Source: Saccoglossus kowalevskii (Eukaryota; Hemichordata; Enteropneusta; Harrimaniidae). From it: a stretch of 29,905 bases of DNA. The notes under the pieces are model-generated. The model had not been told where the DNA came from, did no database searches, and saw nothing but the letters and a program-made list of their open reading frames with translations. Both the position numbers and the translations under genes were made by a program. Each line of letters starts with the position of its first letter. Positions within the stretch are counted from its first letter, which is position 1. The DNA lies in contig NW_003105555.1 in assembly GCF_000003605.2 (NCBI RefSeq), positions 1 to 29,905 of the forward strand, in the 5' to 3' direction. Positions 11,410 through 24,607 of the stretch are shown in pieces.

Positions 11410-12015
11410 CCATATTATGAAAACAGTGCACGTCAACATTCATGTGTACCATATGATGAAAACAGTGCACGTCACCATTCACGTGTACCATATAATGAAA
11501 ACAGTGCACGTCAACATTCATGTGTACCATATGATAAAAACAGTGCACGTCAACATTCATGTGTACCATATGATGAAAACAGTGCACGTCACCATTCATG
11601 TGTACCATATGATGAAAACTGTGCATGTCAGCATTCATGTGTACCATATAATGAAAACAGTGCACGTCAACATTCACGTGTACCATATGATGTAAACAGT
11701 GCACGTAAACATTCATGTGTACCATATGGTGAAAACAGTGCACGTCACCATTCCCGTGTACCATATAATGAAAACAGTGCACGTCAACATTCATGTGTAC
11801 CATATAATGAAAACAGTGCACGTCACCATTCACGTGTACCATATAATGAAAACAGTGCACGTCAACATTCACGTGTACCATATGATGAAAACAGTGCACA
11901 TCACCATTCATGTGTACCATGTGATGAAAACAGTGCACGTCACCATTCACGTGTACCATATGATGAAAACAGTGCACATCACCATTCATGTGTACCATAT
12001 GATGAAAACAGTGCA
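11410..12015. repeat. 606-bp block duplicated in A9 (21411-22016)
   Basis: Four private markers occur in the same order at a constant offset of 10,001 bases: 'atgataaaaac' (11531), 'gatgtaaac' (about 11689), 'atatggtg' (about 11724) and 'catgtgatg' (about 11919). I saw one mismatch, 'gaaaactgtgc' here against 'gaaaacagtgc' in A9. A part of the same series, including 'catgtgatg', is also present in A13 at about 27530-27800. Confidence 0.9.
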
Positions 12016-12386
12016 CATCACCATTCATGTGTACCATATGATGAAAACAGTGCACGTCAACATTCACGTGTACCATATGATGAAAACAGTGCACGTCAAC
12101 ATTCATGTGTACCATATGATGAAAACAGTGCACGTCAACATTCATGTGTACCATATGATGAAAACAGTGCACGTCAACATTCATGTGTACCATATGATGA
12201 AAACAGTGCACGTCAACATTCATGTGTACCATATGATGAAACCAGCGCATCCCAGTGCACGTCACCATTCATGTGTACCATATGATGAAAACAGTGCACG
12301 TCACCATTCATGTGTACCATATGATGAAAACAGTGCACGTCAACATTCATGTGTACCATATGATGAAAACAGTGCACGTCAACATT

Positions 12387-12662
12387 TAAGTAAGCAAATA
12401 ACACCGAATAAACGGCAAGGTAAAGACTACGTCTAATTATAGTAAATACGTACTGCGTGCATGACTCGAACCGGCGCTCGCGTACGGCACCTAATCGCCT
12501 AGCTCCACGCCACTACACGTCTTCCCCTCGGCCATCCCCAAAAAAGGATGCTTAATAACCGAGCTTATTACGTGCAGAGAACATGAAACCCGTCCACGCG
12601 ATCCGCGCCACACAGCGTGGCCAGAATGCGGCAAAGGCCTTCAGATCTGGCTGTAGTAGGAT
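12387..12662. repeat. Spacer S6, 276 bp
   Basis: Carries 'ccacgcc', 'ggccatcc', 'cttattacg' and the 'gcgtgcatgac' variant shared with S3. It lacks the three insertions of S3, so those arose after the two copies separated. It precedes a beta head. Confidence 0.95.
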
Positions 12663-13986
12663 ATGTGTACCATATGATGAAAACAGTGCACGTAAAGATT
12701 CATGTGTACCATATGATGAAAACAGTGCACGTCACCATTCATGTGTACTATATGATGAAAACAGTGCGCGTCAACATTCATGTGTACCATATGATGAAAA
12801 CAGTGCACGTCAACATTCATGTGTACCATATGATGAAAACAGTGCACGTCACCATTCACGTGTACCATATGATGAAAACAGTGCACGTCACCATTCATGT
12901 GTACCATATGATGAAAAGAGTGCACGTCACCATTCACGTGTACCATATGATGAAAACAGTGCACATCACCATTCACGTGTACCATATGATGAAAACAGTG
13001 CACATCACCATTCATGTATATCATATTATGAAAACAGTGCACGTCAACATTCATGTGTGCCATATGATGAAAGCAGTGCACGTCACCATTCATGTGTACT
13101 ATATGATGAAAACAGTGCGCGTCAACATTCATGTGTACCATATGATGAAAACAGTGCACATCACCATTCATGTGTACCATGTAATGATAACAGTGCACGT
13201 CAACGATCACGTGCACCATATAATGAACACAGTGCACGTCACCATTCACGTGTACCATATGATGAAAACAGTGCACGTCAACATTCATGTGTACCATATG
13301 ATGAAAACAGTGCACGTCAACATTCACGTGTACCATATAATGAAAACAGTGGACGTCAACATTCATGTGTACCATATGATGAAAACAGTGCACATCACCA
13401 TTCATGTGTACCATATGATGAAAACAGTGCACGTCAACATTCATGTGTGCCATATGATGAAAACAGTGCACGTCACCATTCATGTGTACTATATGATGAA
13501 AACAGTGCGCGTCAACATTCATGTGTACCATATGATGAAAACAGTGCACGTCAACATTCATGTGTACCATATGATGAAAACAGTGCACGTCACCATTCAC
13601 GTGTACCATATGATGAAAACAGTGCACGTCACCATTCATGTGTACCATATGATGAAAACAGTGCACGTCACCATTCACGTGTACCATATGATGAAAACTG
13701 CACATCACCATTCACGTGTACCATATGATGAAAACAGTGCACATCACCATTCATGTATATCATATTATGAAAACAGTGCACGTCAACATTCATGTGTGCC
13801 ATATGATGAAAACAGTGCACGTCACCATTCATGTGTACTATATGATGAAAACAGTGCGCGTCAACATTCATGTGTACCATATGATGAAAACAGTGCACAT
13901 CAACATTCATGTGTACACATATGATGAAAACAGTGCACGTCAACATTCATGTGTACCATATGATGAAAACAGTGCACGTCAACATT
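12663..13986. repeat. 39-bp array A6, 34 units, beta head
   Basis: The net length is 1 nt short: 'gaaaactgcac' (about 13696) loses two bases and 'gtgtacacatatg' (about 13916) gains one. The head matches A3. The middle carries the 'cgatcacgtgcac' cassette at about 13180. The two-base loss also occurs in A13 (about 26386) in a matching unit context, so it was copied between blocks. Confidence 0.97.
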
Positions 13987-14261
13987 TAAGTAAGCAATAA
14001 CACCGAATAAACGGCAAGGTAAAGACTACGTCTAATTATAGTAAATACGTACTGCGTGCGTGACTCGAACCGGCGCTCGCGTACGGCACCTAATCGCCTA
14101 GCTCCAAGCCACTACACGTCTTCCCCTCGGCCATCCCCAAAAAAGGATGCTTAATAACCGAGCTTATAACGTGCAGAGAACATGAAATCCGTCCACGCGA
14201 TCCGCGCCACACAGCGTGGCCAGAATGCGGCAAAGGCCTTCAGATCTGGCTGTAGTAGGAT
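13987..14261. repeat. Spacer S7, 275 bp
   Basis: First copy with 'ccaagcc' plus 'ggccatcc' plus 'cttataacg', the combination typical of gamma heads. One base is missing in 'aagcaataac', and 'gaaatccg' replaces 'gaaacccg'. Confidence 0.95.
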
Positions 14262-15040
14262 ATGTGTACCATATAATGAAAACAGTGCACGTCACTACTC
14301 ATGTGTTCCATATAATGAAAACAGTGCACGTCAACATTCACGTGTACCATATAATGAAAACAGTGCACGTCAACATTCATGTGTACCATATGATGAAAAC
14401 AGTGCACGTCACCATTCATGTGTAGCATATAATGAAAACAGTGCATGTCAACATTCATGTGTACCATATAATGAAAACAGTGCACGTCAACATTCATGTG
14501 TACCATACAATGAAAACAGTGCACGTCAACATTCATGTGTACCATATAATGAAAACAATGCATGTCAACATTCATGTGTACCATATAATGAAAACAGTGC
14601 ACGTCAACATTCATGTGTACCATATAATGAAAACAGTGCACGTCACCATTCATGTGTACCATATAATGAAAACAGTGCACGTCACCATTCACGTGTACCA
14701 TATGATGAAAACAGTGCACGTAAACATTCATGTGTACCATATAATGAAAACAGAGCACGTCACAATTCACGTGTACCATATAATGAAAACAGTGCACGCC
14801 AACATTCATGTGTACCATATGATGAAAACAGTGCACGTCAACATTCATTTGTACCATATGATGAAAACAGTGCGCGTCAACATTCATGTGTACCATATGA
14901 TGAAAACAGTGCACATCAACATTCATGTGTACCATATGATGAAAACAGTGCACGTCAACATTCATGTGTACCATATGATGAAAACAGAGCACGTCAACAT
15001 TCATGTGTACCATATGATGAAAACAGTGCACGTCAACATT
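14262..15040. repeat. 39-bp array A7, 20 units, gamma head
   Basis: Exactly 20 units. It begins with 'cactactcatgtgttcc' and has the 'gtagcatataatg' unit at about 14422, a gamma marker also present in A8, A11, A12 and A14. Unit order matches A12 almost throughout, but A7 has two extra units near its end, including one with 'cattcatttgtacc'. Confidence 0.97.
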
Positions 15041-15314
15041 AAGTAAGCAAATAACACCGAATAAACGGCAAGGTAAAGACTATGCCTAATTATAGTAAAT
15101 ACGTACTGCGTGCGTGACTCGAACCGGCGCTCGCGTACGGCACCTAATCGCCTAGCTCCACGCCACTACACGTATTCCCCTCGGCCATCCCCAAAAAGGA
15201 TGCTTAATAACCGAGCTTATAACGTGCAGAGAACATGAAACCCGTCCACGCGATCCGCGCCACACAGTGTGGCCAGAATGCGGCAAAGGCCTTCAGATCT
15301 GGCTGTAGTAGGAT
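15041..15314. repeat. Spacer S8, 274 bp
   Basis: The most divergent copy. It lost one t at the left junction and one a in the A run, and shows 'ctatgcctaatt', 'cacgtattcccc' and 'cacagtgtggcc'. It combines 'ccacgcc' (left) with 'cttataacg' (right), a pairing found in no other copy. It precedes a gamma head. Confidence 0.94.
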
Positions 15315-18300
15315 ATGTGTACCATATAATGAAAACAGTGCACGTCACTACTCATGTGTTCCATATAATGAAAACAGTGCACGTCAACATTCACGTGTAC
15401 CATATAATGAAAACAGTGCACGTCAACATTCATGTGTACCATATGATGAAAACAGTGCACGTCACCATTCATGTGTAGCATATAATGAAAACAGTGCACG
15501 TCAACATTCATGTGTACCATGTAATGTAAACAGTGCACGACAACATTCATGTGTACCATATGATGAAAACAGTGCACGTCACCATTCACGTGTACCATAT
15601 GATGAAAACAGTGCACATCACCATTCATGTGTACCATATGATGAAAACAGTGCACGTCACCATTCACGTGTACCATATGATGAAAACAGTGCACATCACC
15701 ATTCATGTGTACCATATGATGAAAACAGTGCACATCACCATTCATGTGTACCATATGATGAAAACAATGCATGTCAACATTCATGTGTACCATATAATGA
15801 AAACAGTGCACGTCAACATTCACGTGTACCATATGATGAAAACAGTGCACGTAAACATTCATGTGTACCATATAATGAAAACAGTGCACGTCACCATTCA
15901 CGTGTACCATATAATGAAAACAGTGCACGTCAACATTCATGTGTACCATATGATGAAAACAGTGCACGTCAACATTCATGTGTACCATATGATGAAAACA
16001 GTGCACGTCACCATTCACGTGTACCATATGATGAAAAGAGTGCACATCACCATTCATGTGTACCATATGATGAAAACAGTGCACATCACCATTCATGTGT
16101 ACCATATGATGAAAAGAGTGCACGTCACCATTCATGTGTACCATATGATGAAAACAGTGCACGTCACCATTCATGTGTACCATATGATGAAAACAGTGCA
16201 TGTCAACATTCATGTTTTCCATATAATGAAAACAGTGCACGTCAACATTCACGTGTACCATATGATGAAAACAGTGCACGTCACCATTCATGTGTACCAT
16301 ATGATGAAAACAGTGCACATCACCATTCATGTGTACCATATGATGAAAACAGTGCACGTCACCATTCACGTGTACCATATGATGAAAACAGTGCACATCA
16401 CCATTCATGTATATCATATTATGAAAACAGTGCACGTCAACATTCATGTGTGCCATATGATGAAAACAGTGCACGTCACCATTCATGTGTACTATATGAT
16501 GAAAACAGTGCGCGTCAACATTCATGTGTACTATATGATGAAAACAGTGCACATCACCATTCATGTGTACCATGTAATGATAACAGTGCACGTCAACATT
16601 CATGTGTACCATATGATGAAAACAGTGCACGTCAACATTCACGTGTACCATATAATGAAAACAGTGGACGTCAACATTCAAGTGTACCATATAATGAAAA
16701 CAGTGGACGTCACAATTCACGTGTACCATATGATGAAAACAGTGGACGTCAACATTCATGTGTACCATATGATGAAAACAGTGCACATCACCATTCATGT
16801 GTACCATATGATGAAAACAGTGCACGTCAACATTCATGTGTGCCATATGATGAAAACAGTGCACGTCACCATTCATGTGTACTATATGATGAAAACAGTG
16901 CGCGTCAACATTCATGTGTACCATATGATGAAAACAGTGCACGTCAACATTCATGTGTACCATATGATGAAAACAGTGCACGTCAACATTCACGTGTACC
17001 ATATGATGAAAACAGTGCACGTCACCATTCATGTGTACCATATGATGAAAACAGTGCACGTCACCATTCACGTGTACCATATGATGAAAACAGTGCACAT
17101 CACCATTCACGTGTACCATATGATGAAAACAGTGCACATCACCATTCATGTATATCATATTATGAAAACAGTGCACGTCAACATTCATGTGTGCCATATG
17201 ATGAAAACAGTGCACGTCACCATTCATGTGTACTATATGATGAAAACAGTGCGCGTCAACATTCATGTGTACCATATGATGAAAACAGTGCACATTACCA
17301 TTCATGTGTACCATATGTTGAAAACAGTGCACGTCAACATTCATGTGTACCATGTAATGTAAACAGTGCACGTCAACATTCATGTGTACCATACAATGAA
17401 AACAGTGCACGTCAACATTCACGTGTACCATATAATGAAAACAGTGCACGACAACATTCACGTGTACCATATGATGAAAACAGTGCACATCACCATTCAT
17501 GTGTACCATATGATGAAAACAGTGCGCGTCAACATTCATGTGTACCATATGATGAAAACAGTGCACATCACCATTCATGTGTACCATGTAATGAAAACAG
17601 TGCACGTCAACGATCACGTGCACCATATAATGAACACAGTGCACGTCACCATTCACGTGTACCATATGATGAAAACAGTGCACGTCAACATTCATGTGTA
17701 CCATATGATGAAAACAGTGCACGTCAACATTCACGTGTACCATATAATGAAAACAGTGGACGTCAACATTCAAGTGTACCATATAATGAAAACAGTGCAC
17801 GTCACAATTCACGTGTACCATATGATGAAAACAGTGGACGTCAACATTCACGTGTACCATATAATGAAAACAGTGCACGACAACATTCACGTGTACCATA
17901 TGATGAAAACAGTGCACGTCACCATTCATGTGTACCATATGATGAAAACAGTGCACGTCAGCATTCACGTGTACCATATGACGAAAACAGTGCACATCAC
18001 CATTCACGTGTACCATATGATGAAAACAGTGCACATCACCATTCACGTGTACCATATGATGAAAACAGTGCACATCACCATTCATGTGTATCATATTATG
18101 AAAACAGTGCACGTCAACATTCATGTGTGCCATATGATGAAAACAGTGCACGTCACCATTCACGTGTACCATATGATGAAAACAGTGCACATCACCATTC
18201 ACGTGTACCATATGATGAAAACAGTGCACATCACCATTCATGTGTATCATATTATGAAAACAGTGCGCGTCAACATTCATGTGTACCATATGATGAGAAC

Positions 18301-18951
18301 AGTGCACGTCAACATTCATGTGTACCATATGATGAAAACAGTGCACGTCAACATTCATGTGTACCATGTAATGATAACAGTGCACGTCAACGATCACGTG
18401 CACCATATAATGAACACAGTGCACGTCACCATTCACGTGTACCATATGATGAAAACAGTGCACGTCAACATTCATGTGTACCATATGATGAAAACAGTGC
18501 ACATCACCATTCATGTGTACCATATGATGAAAACAGTGCACATCACCATTCATGTGTATCATATTATGAAAACAGTGCGCGTCAACATTCATGTGTACCA
18601 TATGATGAAAACAGTGCACATCACCATTCATGTGTACCATGTAATGAAAACAGTGCACGTCAACGATCACGTGTACCATATAATGAAAACAGTGCATGTC
18701 ACCATTCACGTGTACCATATAATGAAAACAGTGCACGCCAACATTCATGTGTACCATATGATGAAAACAGCGCGCGTCAACATTCATGTGTACCATATGA
18801 TGAGAACAGTGCACGTCAACATTCATGTGTACCATATGATGAAAACAGTGCACGTCAACATTCATGTGCACCATATGATGAAAACAGTGCACGTCAACAT
18901 TTAAGTAAGCAAATAACACCGAATAAACGGCAAGGTAAAGACTACGTCTAA
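15235..18951 (+). other. Longest spacer-to-spacer open frame (1238 codons); probably not a gene
   Basis: The frame starts in S8 with MKPVHAIRAT..., runs through A8 as 13-residue repeats of the form ENSARQHSCVPYD, and ends in S9 with LSKQITPNKRQGKDYV. A second plus frame (MKTVHVNIHVYHM repeats) and a minus frame (HMNVDVHCFHHMV repeats) are open over nearly the same span. The common variable unit positions (14, 29, 30, 34, 2) are mostly amino-acid-changing in this frame, so I see no sign of protein-level constraint. There is no signal peptide or recognisable domain. Equivalent capped frames lie at 7215-9149, 22496-23560, 23707-24381, 24528-25358 and 28352-29104. Confidence 0.12.
15315..18901. 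repeat. 39-bp array A8, 92 units, gamma head
   Basis: The longest block, and exactly 92 units: no net indel in 3.6 kb. After the gamma head it contains segments typical of other lineages: the 'gaaaagag' units (about 16035, 16110), the 'gtggacgtc' cassette (about 16570 and 17585), and near its end (about 18735-18800) the intact version of the region that carries the 28-base deletion in A2 and A4. It looks like a merger of several array types. Confidence 0.97.
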
Positions 18952-19177
18952 TTATAGTAAATACGTACTGCGTGCGTGACTCGAACCGGCGCTCGCGTAC
19001 GGCACCTAATCGCCTAGCTCCACGCCACTACACGTCTTCCCCTCGGCCATCCCCAAAAAAGGATGCTTAATAACCGAGCTTATTACGTGCAGAGATCATG
19101 AAACCCGTCCACGCGATCCGCGCCACACAGCGTGGCCAGAATGCGGCAAAGGCCTTCAGATCTGGCTGTAGTAGGAT
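18902..19177. repeat. Spacer S9, 276 bp
   Basis: Carries 'ccacgcc', 'ggccatcc' and 'cttattacg'. Its private change is 'agagatcatg' for 'agagaacatg'. It precedes a beta head, though that head is more altered than in A3, A6 and A13. Confidence 0.95.
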
Positions 19178-22100
19178 ATGTGTACCATATGATGAAAACA
19201 GTGCACGTAAAGATTCATGTGTACCATATAATGAAAACAGTGCACGTCACCATTCACGTGTACCATATAATGAAAACAGTGCACGTCAACATTCATGTGT
19301 ACCATATGATGAAATCAGTGCACGTCAAAATTCATGTGTACCATATGATGAAAACAGTGCGCGTCAACATTCATGTGTACCATATGATGAAAACAGTGCA
19401 CGTCAACATTCTTGTGTACCATATGATGAAAACAGTGCACGTCAACATTCTTGTGTACCATATGATGAAAACAGTGCACGTCAACATTCATGTGTACCAT
19501 ATGATGAAAACAGTGCACGTCAACATTCATGTGTACCATATGATGAAAACAGTGCACGTAAACATTCATGTGTACCATATAATGAAAACAGTGCACGTCA
19601 CTACTCATGTGTACCATATAATGAAAACAGTGCACGTCACTACTCATGTGTACCATATAATGAAAACAGTGCACGTCAACATTCACGTGTACCATATAAT
19701 GAAAACAGTGCACGTCAACATTCATGTGTACAATATGATGAAAACAGTGCACGTCACAATTCATGTGTACCATATAATGAAAACAGTGCACGTCAACATT
19801 CATGTGTACCATGTAATGTAAACAGTGCACGTCAACATTCATGTGTACCATATGATGAAAACAGTGCACGTCAAAATTCATGTGTACCATGTAATGTAAA
19901 CAGTGAACGTCAACATTCATGTGTACCATATGATGAAAACAGTGCACGTAAACATTCATGTGTACCATATAATGAAAACAGTGCACGTCACCATTCACGT
20001 GTACCATTTAATGAAAACAGTGCGCGTCAACATTCATGTGTACCATATGATGAAAACAGTGCACGTCAACATTCATGTGTACCATATGATGAAAACAGTG
20101 CACATCAACATTCATGTGTACCATATGATGAAAACAGTGCACATCACCATTCATGTGTACCATATGATGAAAACAGTGCACGTAAAGATTCATGTGTACC
20201 ATATGATGAAAACAGTGCACGTCACCATTCATGTGTACTATATGATGAAAACAGTGCGCGTCAACATTCATGTGTACCATATGATGAAAACAGTGCACGT
20301 CAACATTCATGTGTACCATATGATGAAAACAGTGCACGTCACCATTCACGTGTACCATATGATGAAAACAGTGCACGTCACCATTCATGTGTACCATATG
20401 ATGAAAAGAGTGCGCGTCAACATTCATGTGTACCATATGATGAAAACAGTGCACGTCAACATTCATGTGTACCATATGATGAAAACAGTGCACATCACCA
20501 TTCATGTGTACCATATGATGAAAACAGTGCGCGTCAACATTCATGTGTACCATATGATGAAAACAGTGCACATCACCATTCATGTGTACCATGTAATGAA
20601 AACAGTGCACGTCAACGATCACGTGCACCATATAATGAACACAGTGCACGTCACCATTCACGTGTACCATATGATGAAAACAGTGCACGTCAACATTCAT
20701 GTGTACCATATGATGAAAACAGTGCACGTCAACATTCACGTGTACCATATAATGAAAACAGTGGACGTCAACATTCAAGTGTACCATATAATGAAAACAG
20801 TGCACGTCACAATTCACGTGTACCATATGATGAAAACAGTGGACGTCAACATTCATGTGTACCATATGATGAAAACAGTGCACGTCACCATTCACGTGTA
20901 CCATATGATGAAAACAGTGCACGTAAACATTCATGTGTACCATATAATGAAAACAGAGCACGTCACCCTTCACGTGTACCATATAATGAAAACAGTGCAC
21001 GCCAACATTCATGTGTACCATATGATGAAAACAGTGCACGTCACCATTCACGTGTACCATATGATGAAAACAGTGCACATCACCATTCACGTGTACCATA
21101 TGATGAAAACAGTGCACATCACCATTCATGTGTATCATATTATGAAAACAGTGCGCGTCAACATTCATGTGTACCATATGATGAGAACAGTGCACGTCAA
21201 CATTCATGTGTACCATATGATGAAAACAGTGCACGTCAACATTTCATGTGTACCATGTAATGATAACAGTGCACGTCAACGATCACGTGTACCATATAAT
21301 GAACACAGTGCACGTCACCATTTCACGTGTACCATATGATGAAAACAGTGCACATCACCATTTCACGTGTACCATATGATGAAAACAGTGCACATCACCA
21401 TTCATGTGTACCATATTATGAAAACAGTGCACGTCAACATTCATGTGTACCATATGATGAAAACAGTGCACGTCACCATTCACGTGTACCATATAATGAA
21501 AACAGTGCACGTCAACATTCATGTGTACCATATGATAAAAACAGTGCACGTCAACATTCATGTGTACCATATGATGAAAACAGTGCACGTCACCATTCAT
21601 GTGTACCATATGATGAAAACAGTGCATGTCAGCATTCATGTGTACCATATAATGAAAACAGTGCACGTCAACATTCACGTGTACCATATGATGTAAACAG
21701 TGCACGTAAACATTCATGTGTACCATATGGTGAAAACAGTGCACGTCACCATTCCCGTGTACCATATAATGAAAACAGTGCACGTCAACATTCATGTGTA
21801 CCATATAATGAAAACAGTGCACGTCACCATTCACGTGTACCATATAATGAAAACAGTGCACGTCAACATTCACGTGTACCATATGATGAAAACAGTGCAC
21901 ATCACCATTCATGTGTACCATGTGATGAAAACAGTGCACGTCACCATTCACGTGTACCATATGATGAAAACAGTGCACATCACCATTCATGTGTACCATA
22001 TGATGAAAACAGTGCATGTCAACATTCATGTGTACCATATAATGAAAACAGTGCACGTCAACATTCACGTGTACCATATGATGAAAACAGTGCACGTAAA

Positions 22101-22299
22101 CATTCATGTGTACCATATAATGAAAACAGTGCACGTCAACATTCATGTGTACCATATGATGAAAACAGTGCACGTCAACATTCATGTGTACCATATGATG
22201 AAAACAGTGCACATCACCATTCACGTGTACCATATGATGAAAACAGTGCACATCAACATTCATGTGTACCATATGATGAATACAGTGCACGTCAACATT
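19178..22299. repeat. 39-bp array A9, 80 units, beta head
   Basis: The net length is 3 nt over 80 units. All three extra bases are a third t in 'catttca' at about 21241, 21321 and 21361, i.e. within 120 bases. It contains a second internal beta-like start ('cgtaaagattc' at about 20188), the cassette at about 20590, and the 606-bp block shared with A5. The last unit has 'gatgaatacag' as in A3. Confidence 0.97.
21411..22016. repeat. 606-bp block, second copy (partner of 11410-12015)
   Basis: Markers are 'atgataaaaac' (21532), 'atatggtg' (about 21725) and 'catgtgatg' (about 21920). The match starts just after the cluster of three t insertions and ends where this copy has 'gtgcatgtcaac' and A5 has 'gtgcacatcacc'. 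Confidence 0.9.
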
Positions 22300-22575
22300 T
22301 AAGTAAGCAAATAACACCGAATAAACGGCAAGGTAAAGACTACGTCTAATTATAGTAAATACGTACTGCGTGCGTGACTCGAACCGGCGCTCGCGTACGG
22401 CACCTAATCGCCTAGCTCCACGCCACTACACGTCTTCCCCTCGGACATCCCCAAAAAAGGATGCTTAATAACCGAGCTTATTACGTGCAGAGAACATGAA
22501 ACCCGTCCACGCGATCCGCGCCACACAGCGTGGCCAGAATGCGGCAAAGGCCTTCAGATCTGGCTGTAGTAGGAT
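22300..22575. repeat. Spacer S10, 276 bp
   Basis: Appears identical to S4 and S5 although 13-15 kb away. Subtype 'ggacatcc', preceding the shortened alpha head also found after S4. Confidence 0.95.
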
Positions 22576-23510
22576 ATGTGTACCATATAATGAAAACAGT
22601 GCACGTCAACATTCATGTGTACCATGTAATGTAAACAGTGCACGTAAACATTCATGTGTACCATATAATGAAAACAGTGCACGTCACCAATCACGTGTAC
22701 CATATAATGAAAACAGTGCACGTCAACATTCATGTGTACCATATGATGAAAACAGTGCACATCAACATTCATGTGTACCATATGATGAAAACAGTGCACG
22801 TCAACATTCATGTGTACCATATGATGAAAACAGTGCACATCACCATTCATGTGTACCATATGATGAAAACGGTGCACGTCACCATTCACGTGTACCATAT
22901 GATGAAAACAGTGCACGTCACCATTCATGTGTACCATATGATGAAAACAGTGCACGTCACCATTCATGTGTACCATATGATGAAAACAGTGCGCGTCAAC
23001 ATTCATGTGTACTATATGATGAAAACAGTGCACATCACCATTCATGTGTACCATGTAATGATAACAGTGCACGTCAACGATCACGTGCACTATATAATGA
23101 ACACAGTGCACGTCACCATTCACGTGTACCATATGATGAAAACAGTGCACGTCAACATTCATGTGTACCATATGATGAAAACAGTGCACGTCAACATTCA
23201 CGTGTACCATATAATGAAAACAGTGGACGTCAACATTCAAGTGTACCATATAATGAAAACAGTGCACGTCACAATTCACGTGTACCATATGATGAAAACA
23301 GTGGACGTCAACATTCATGTGTACCATATGATGAAAACAGTGCACATCACCATCCATGTGTACCATATGATGAAAACAGTGCACGTCAACATTCATGTGT
23401 GCCATATGATGAAAACAGTGCACGTCAACATTCATGTGTACCATATGATGAAAACAGTGCACGTCAACATTCATGTGTACCATATGATGAAAACAGTGCA
23501 CGTCAACATT
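22576..23510. repeat. 39-bp array A10, 24 units, shortened alpha head
   Basis: Exactly 24 units. After the head shared with A4 it switches at about 23011 into the 'tactatatgatg' / 'cgatcacgtgcac' / 'gtggacgtc' series known from A0, A8 and A13, then closes with standard units. The switch point is a clear mosaic junction between two array lineages. Confidence 0.97.
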
Positions 23511-23786
23511 TAAGTAAGCAAATAACACCGAATAAACGGCAAGGTAAAGACTACGTCTAATTATAGTAAATACGTGCTGCGTGCGTGACTCGAACCGGCG
23601 CTCGCGTACGGCACCTAATCGCCTAGCTCCAAGCCACTACACGTCTTCCCCTCGGCCATCCCCAAAAAAGGATGCTTAATAACCGAACTTATAACGTGCA
23701 GAGAACATGAAACCCGTCCACGCGATCCACGCCACACAGCGTGGCCAGAATGCGGCAAAGGCCTTCAGATCTGGCTGTAGTAGGAT
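23511..23786. repeat. Spacer S11, 276 bp
   Basis: Carries 'ccaagcc', 'ggccatcc' and 'cttataacg'. Private changes are 'tacgtgctgcg', 'accgaactta' and 'gatccacgcc'; the first array unit starts 'atttgtgta' with t for g context at the junction. It precedes a gamma head. Confidence 0.95.
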
Positions 23787-24331
23787 TTGTGTACCATATA
23801 ATGAAAACAGTGCACGTCACTACTCATGTGTTCCATATAATGAAAACAGTGCACGTCAACATTCACGTGTACCATATAATGAAAACAGTGCACGTCAACA
23901 TTCATGTGTACCATATGATGAAAACAGTGCACGTCACCATTCATGTGTAGCATATAATGAAAACAGTGCACGTCAACATTCATGTGTACCATGTAATGTA
24001 AACAGTGCACGACAACATTCATGTGTACCATACAGTGAAAACAGTGCACGTCAACATTCATGTGTACCATATAATGAAAACAGTGCATGTCAACATTCAT
24101 GTGTACCATATAATGAAAACAGTGCACGTCAACATTCATGTGTACCATATAATGAAAACAGTGCACGTCACCATTCATGTGTACCATATGATGAAAACAG
24201 TGCGCGTCAACATTCATGTGTACCATATGATGAAAACAGTGCACATCAACATTCATGTGTACCATATGATGAAAACAGTGCACGTCAACATTCATGTGTA
24301 CCATATGATGAAAACAGTGCACGTCAACATT
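23787..24331. repeat. 39-bp array A11, 14 units, gamma head
   Basis: The shortest complete block, exactly 14 units. The gamma head includes 'gtagcatataatg' (about 23947), followed by 'ccatgtaatgtaaac' and 'gcacgacaac'. One unit has 'ccatacagtg'. The first seven units match A8 and A14 more closely than A7 and A12. Confidence 0.97.
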
Positions 24332-24607
24332 TAAGTAAGCAAATAACACCGAATAAACGGCAAGGTAAAGACTACGTCTAATTATAGTAAATACGTACTG
24401 CGTGCGTGACTCGAACCGGCGCTCGCGTACGGCACCTAATCGCCTAGCTCCAAGCCACTACACGTCTTCCCCTCGGCCATCCCCAAAAAAGGATGCTTAA
24501 TAACCGAGCTTATAACGTGCAGAGAACATGAAACCCGTCCACGCGATCCGCGCCACACAGCGTGGCCAGAATGCGGCAAAGGCCTTCAGATCTGGCTGTA
24601 GTAGGAT
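24332..24607. repeat. Spacer S12, 276 bp
   Basis: Typical gamma-linked form: 'ccaagcc', 'ggccatcc', 'cttataacg'. I noticed no private changes. Confidence 0.95.

Larger units (their letters stand above)
9376..12386. repeat. 39-bp array A5, 77 units, alpha head
   Basis: The net length is 9 nt over 77 units, accounted for by several 1-2 base indels and one 10-base insertion at about 12247. Three zones are visible. A regular alpha head runs to about 10300. A degenerate zone follows, about 10310-10850. A regular zone then contains a 606-base block shared with A9. 'gaaaagag' and 'gaaagcag' units (about 10055 and 10211) link its middle to A3, A4 and A6. Confidence 0.96.
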
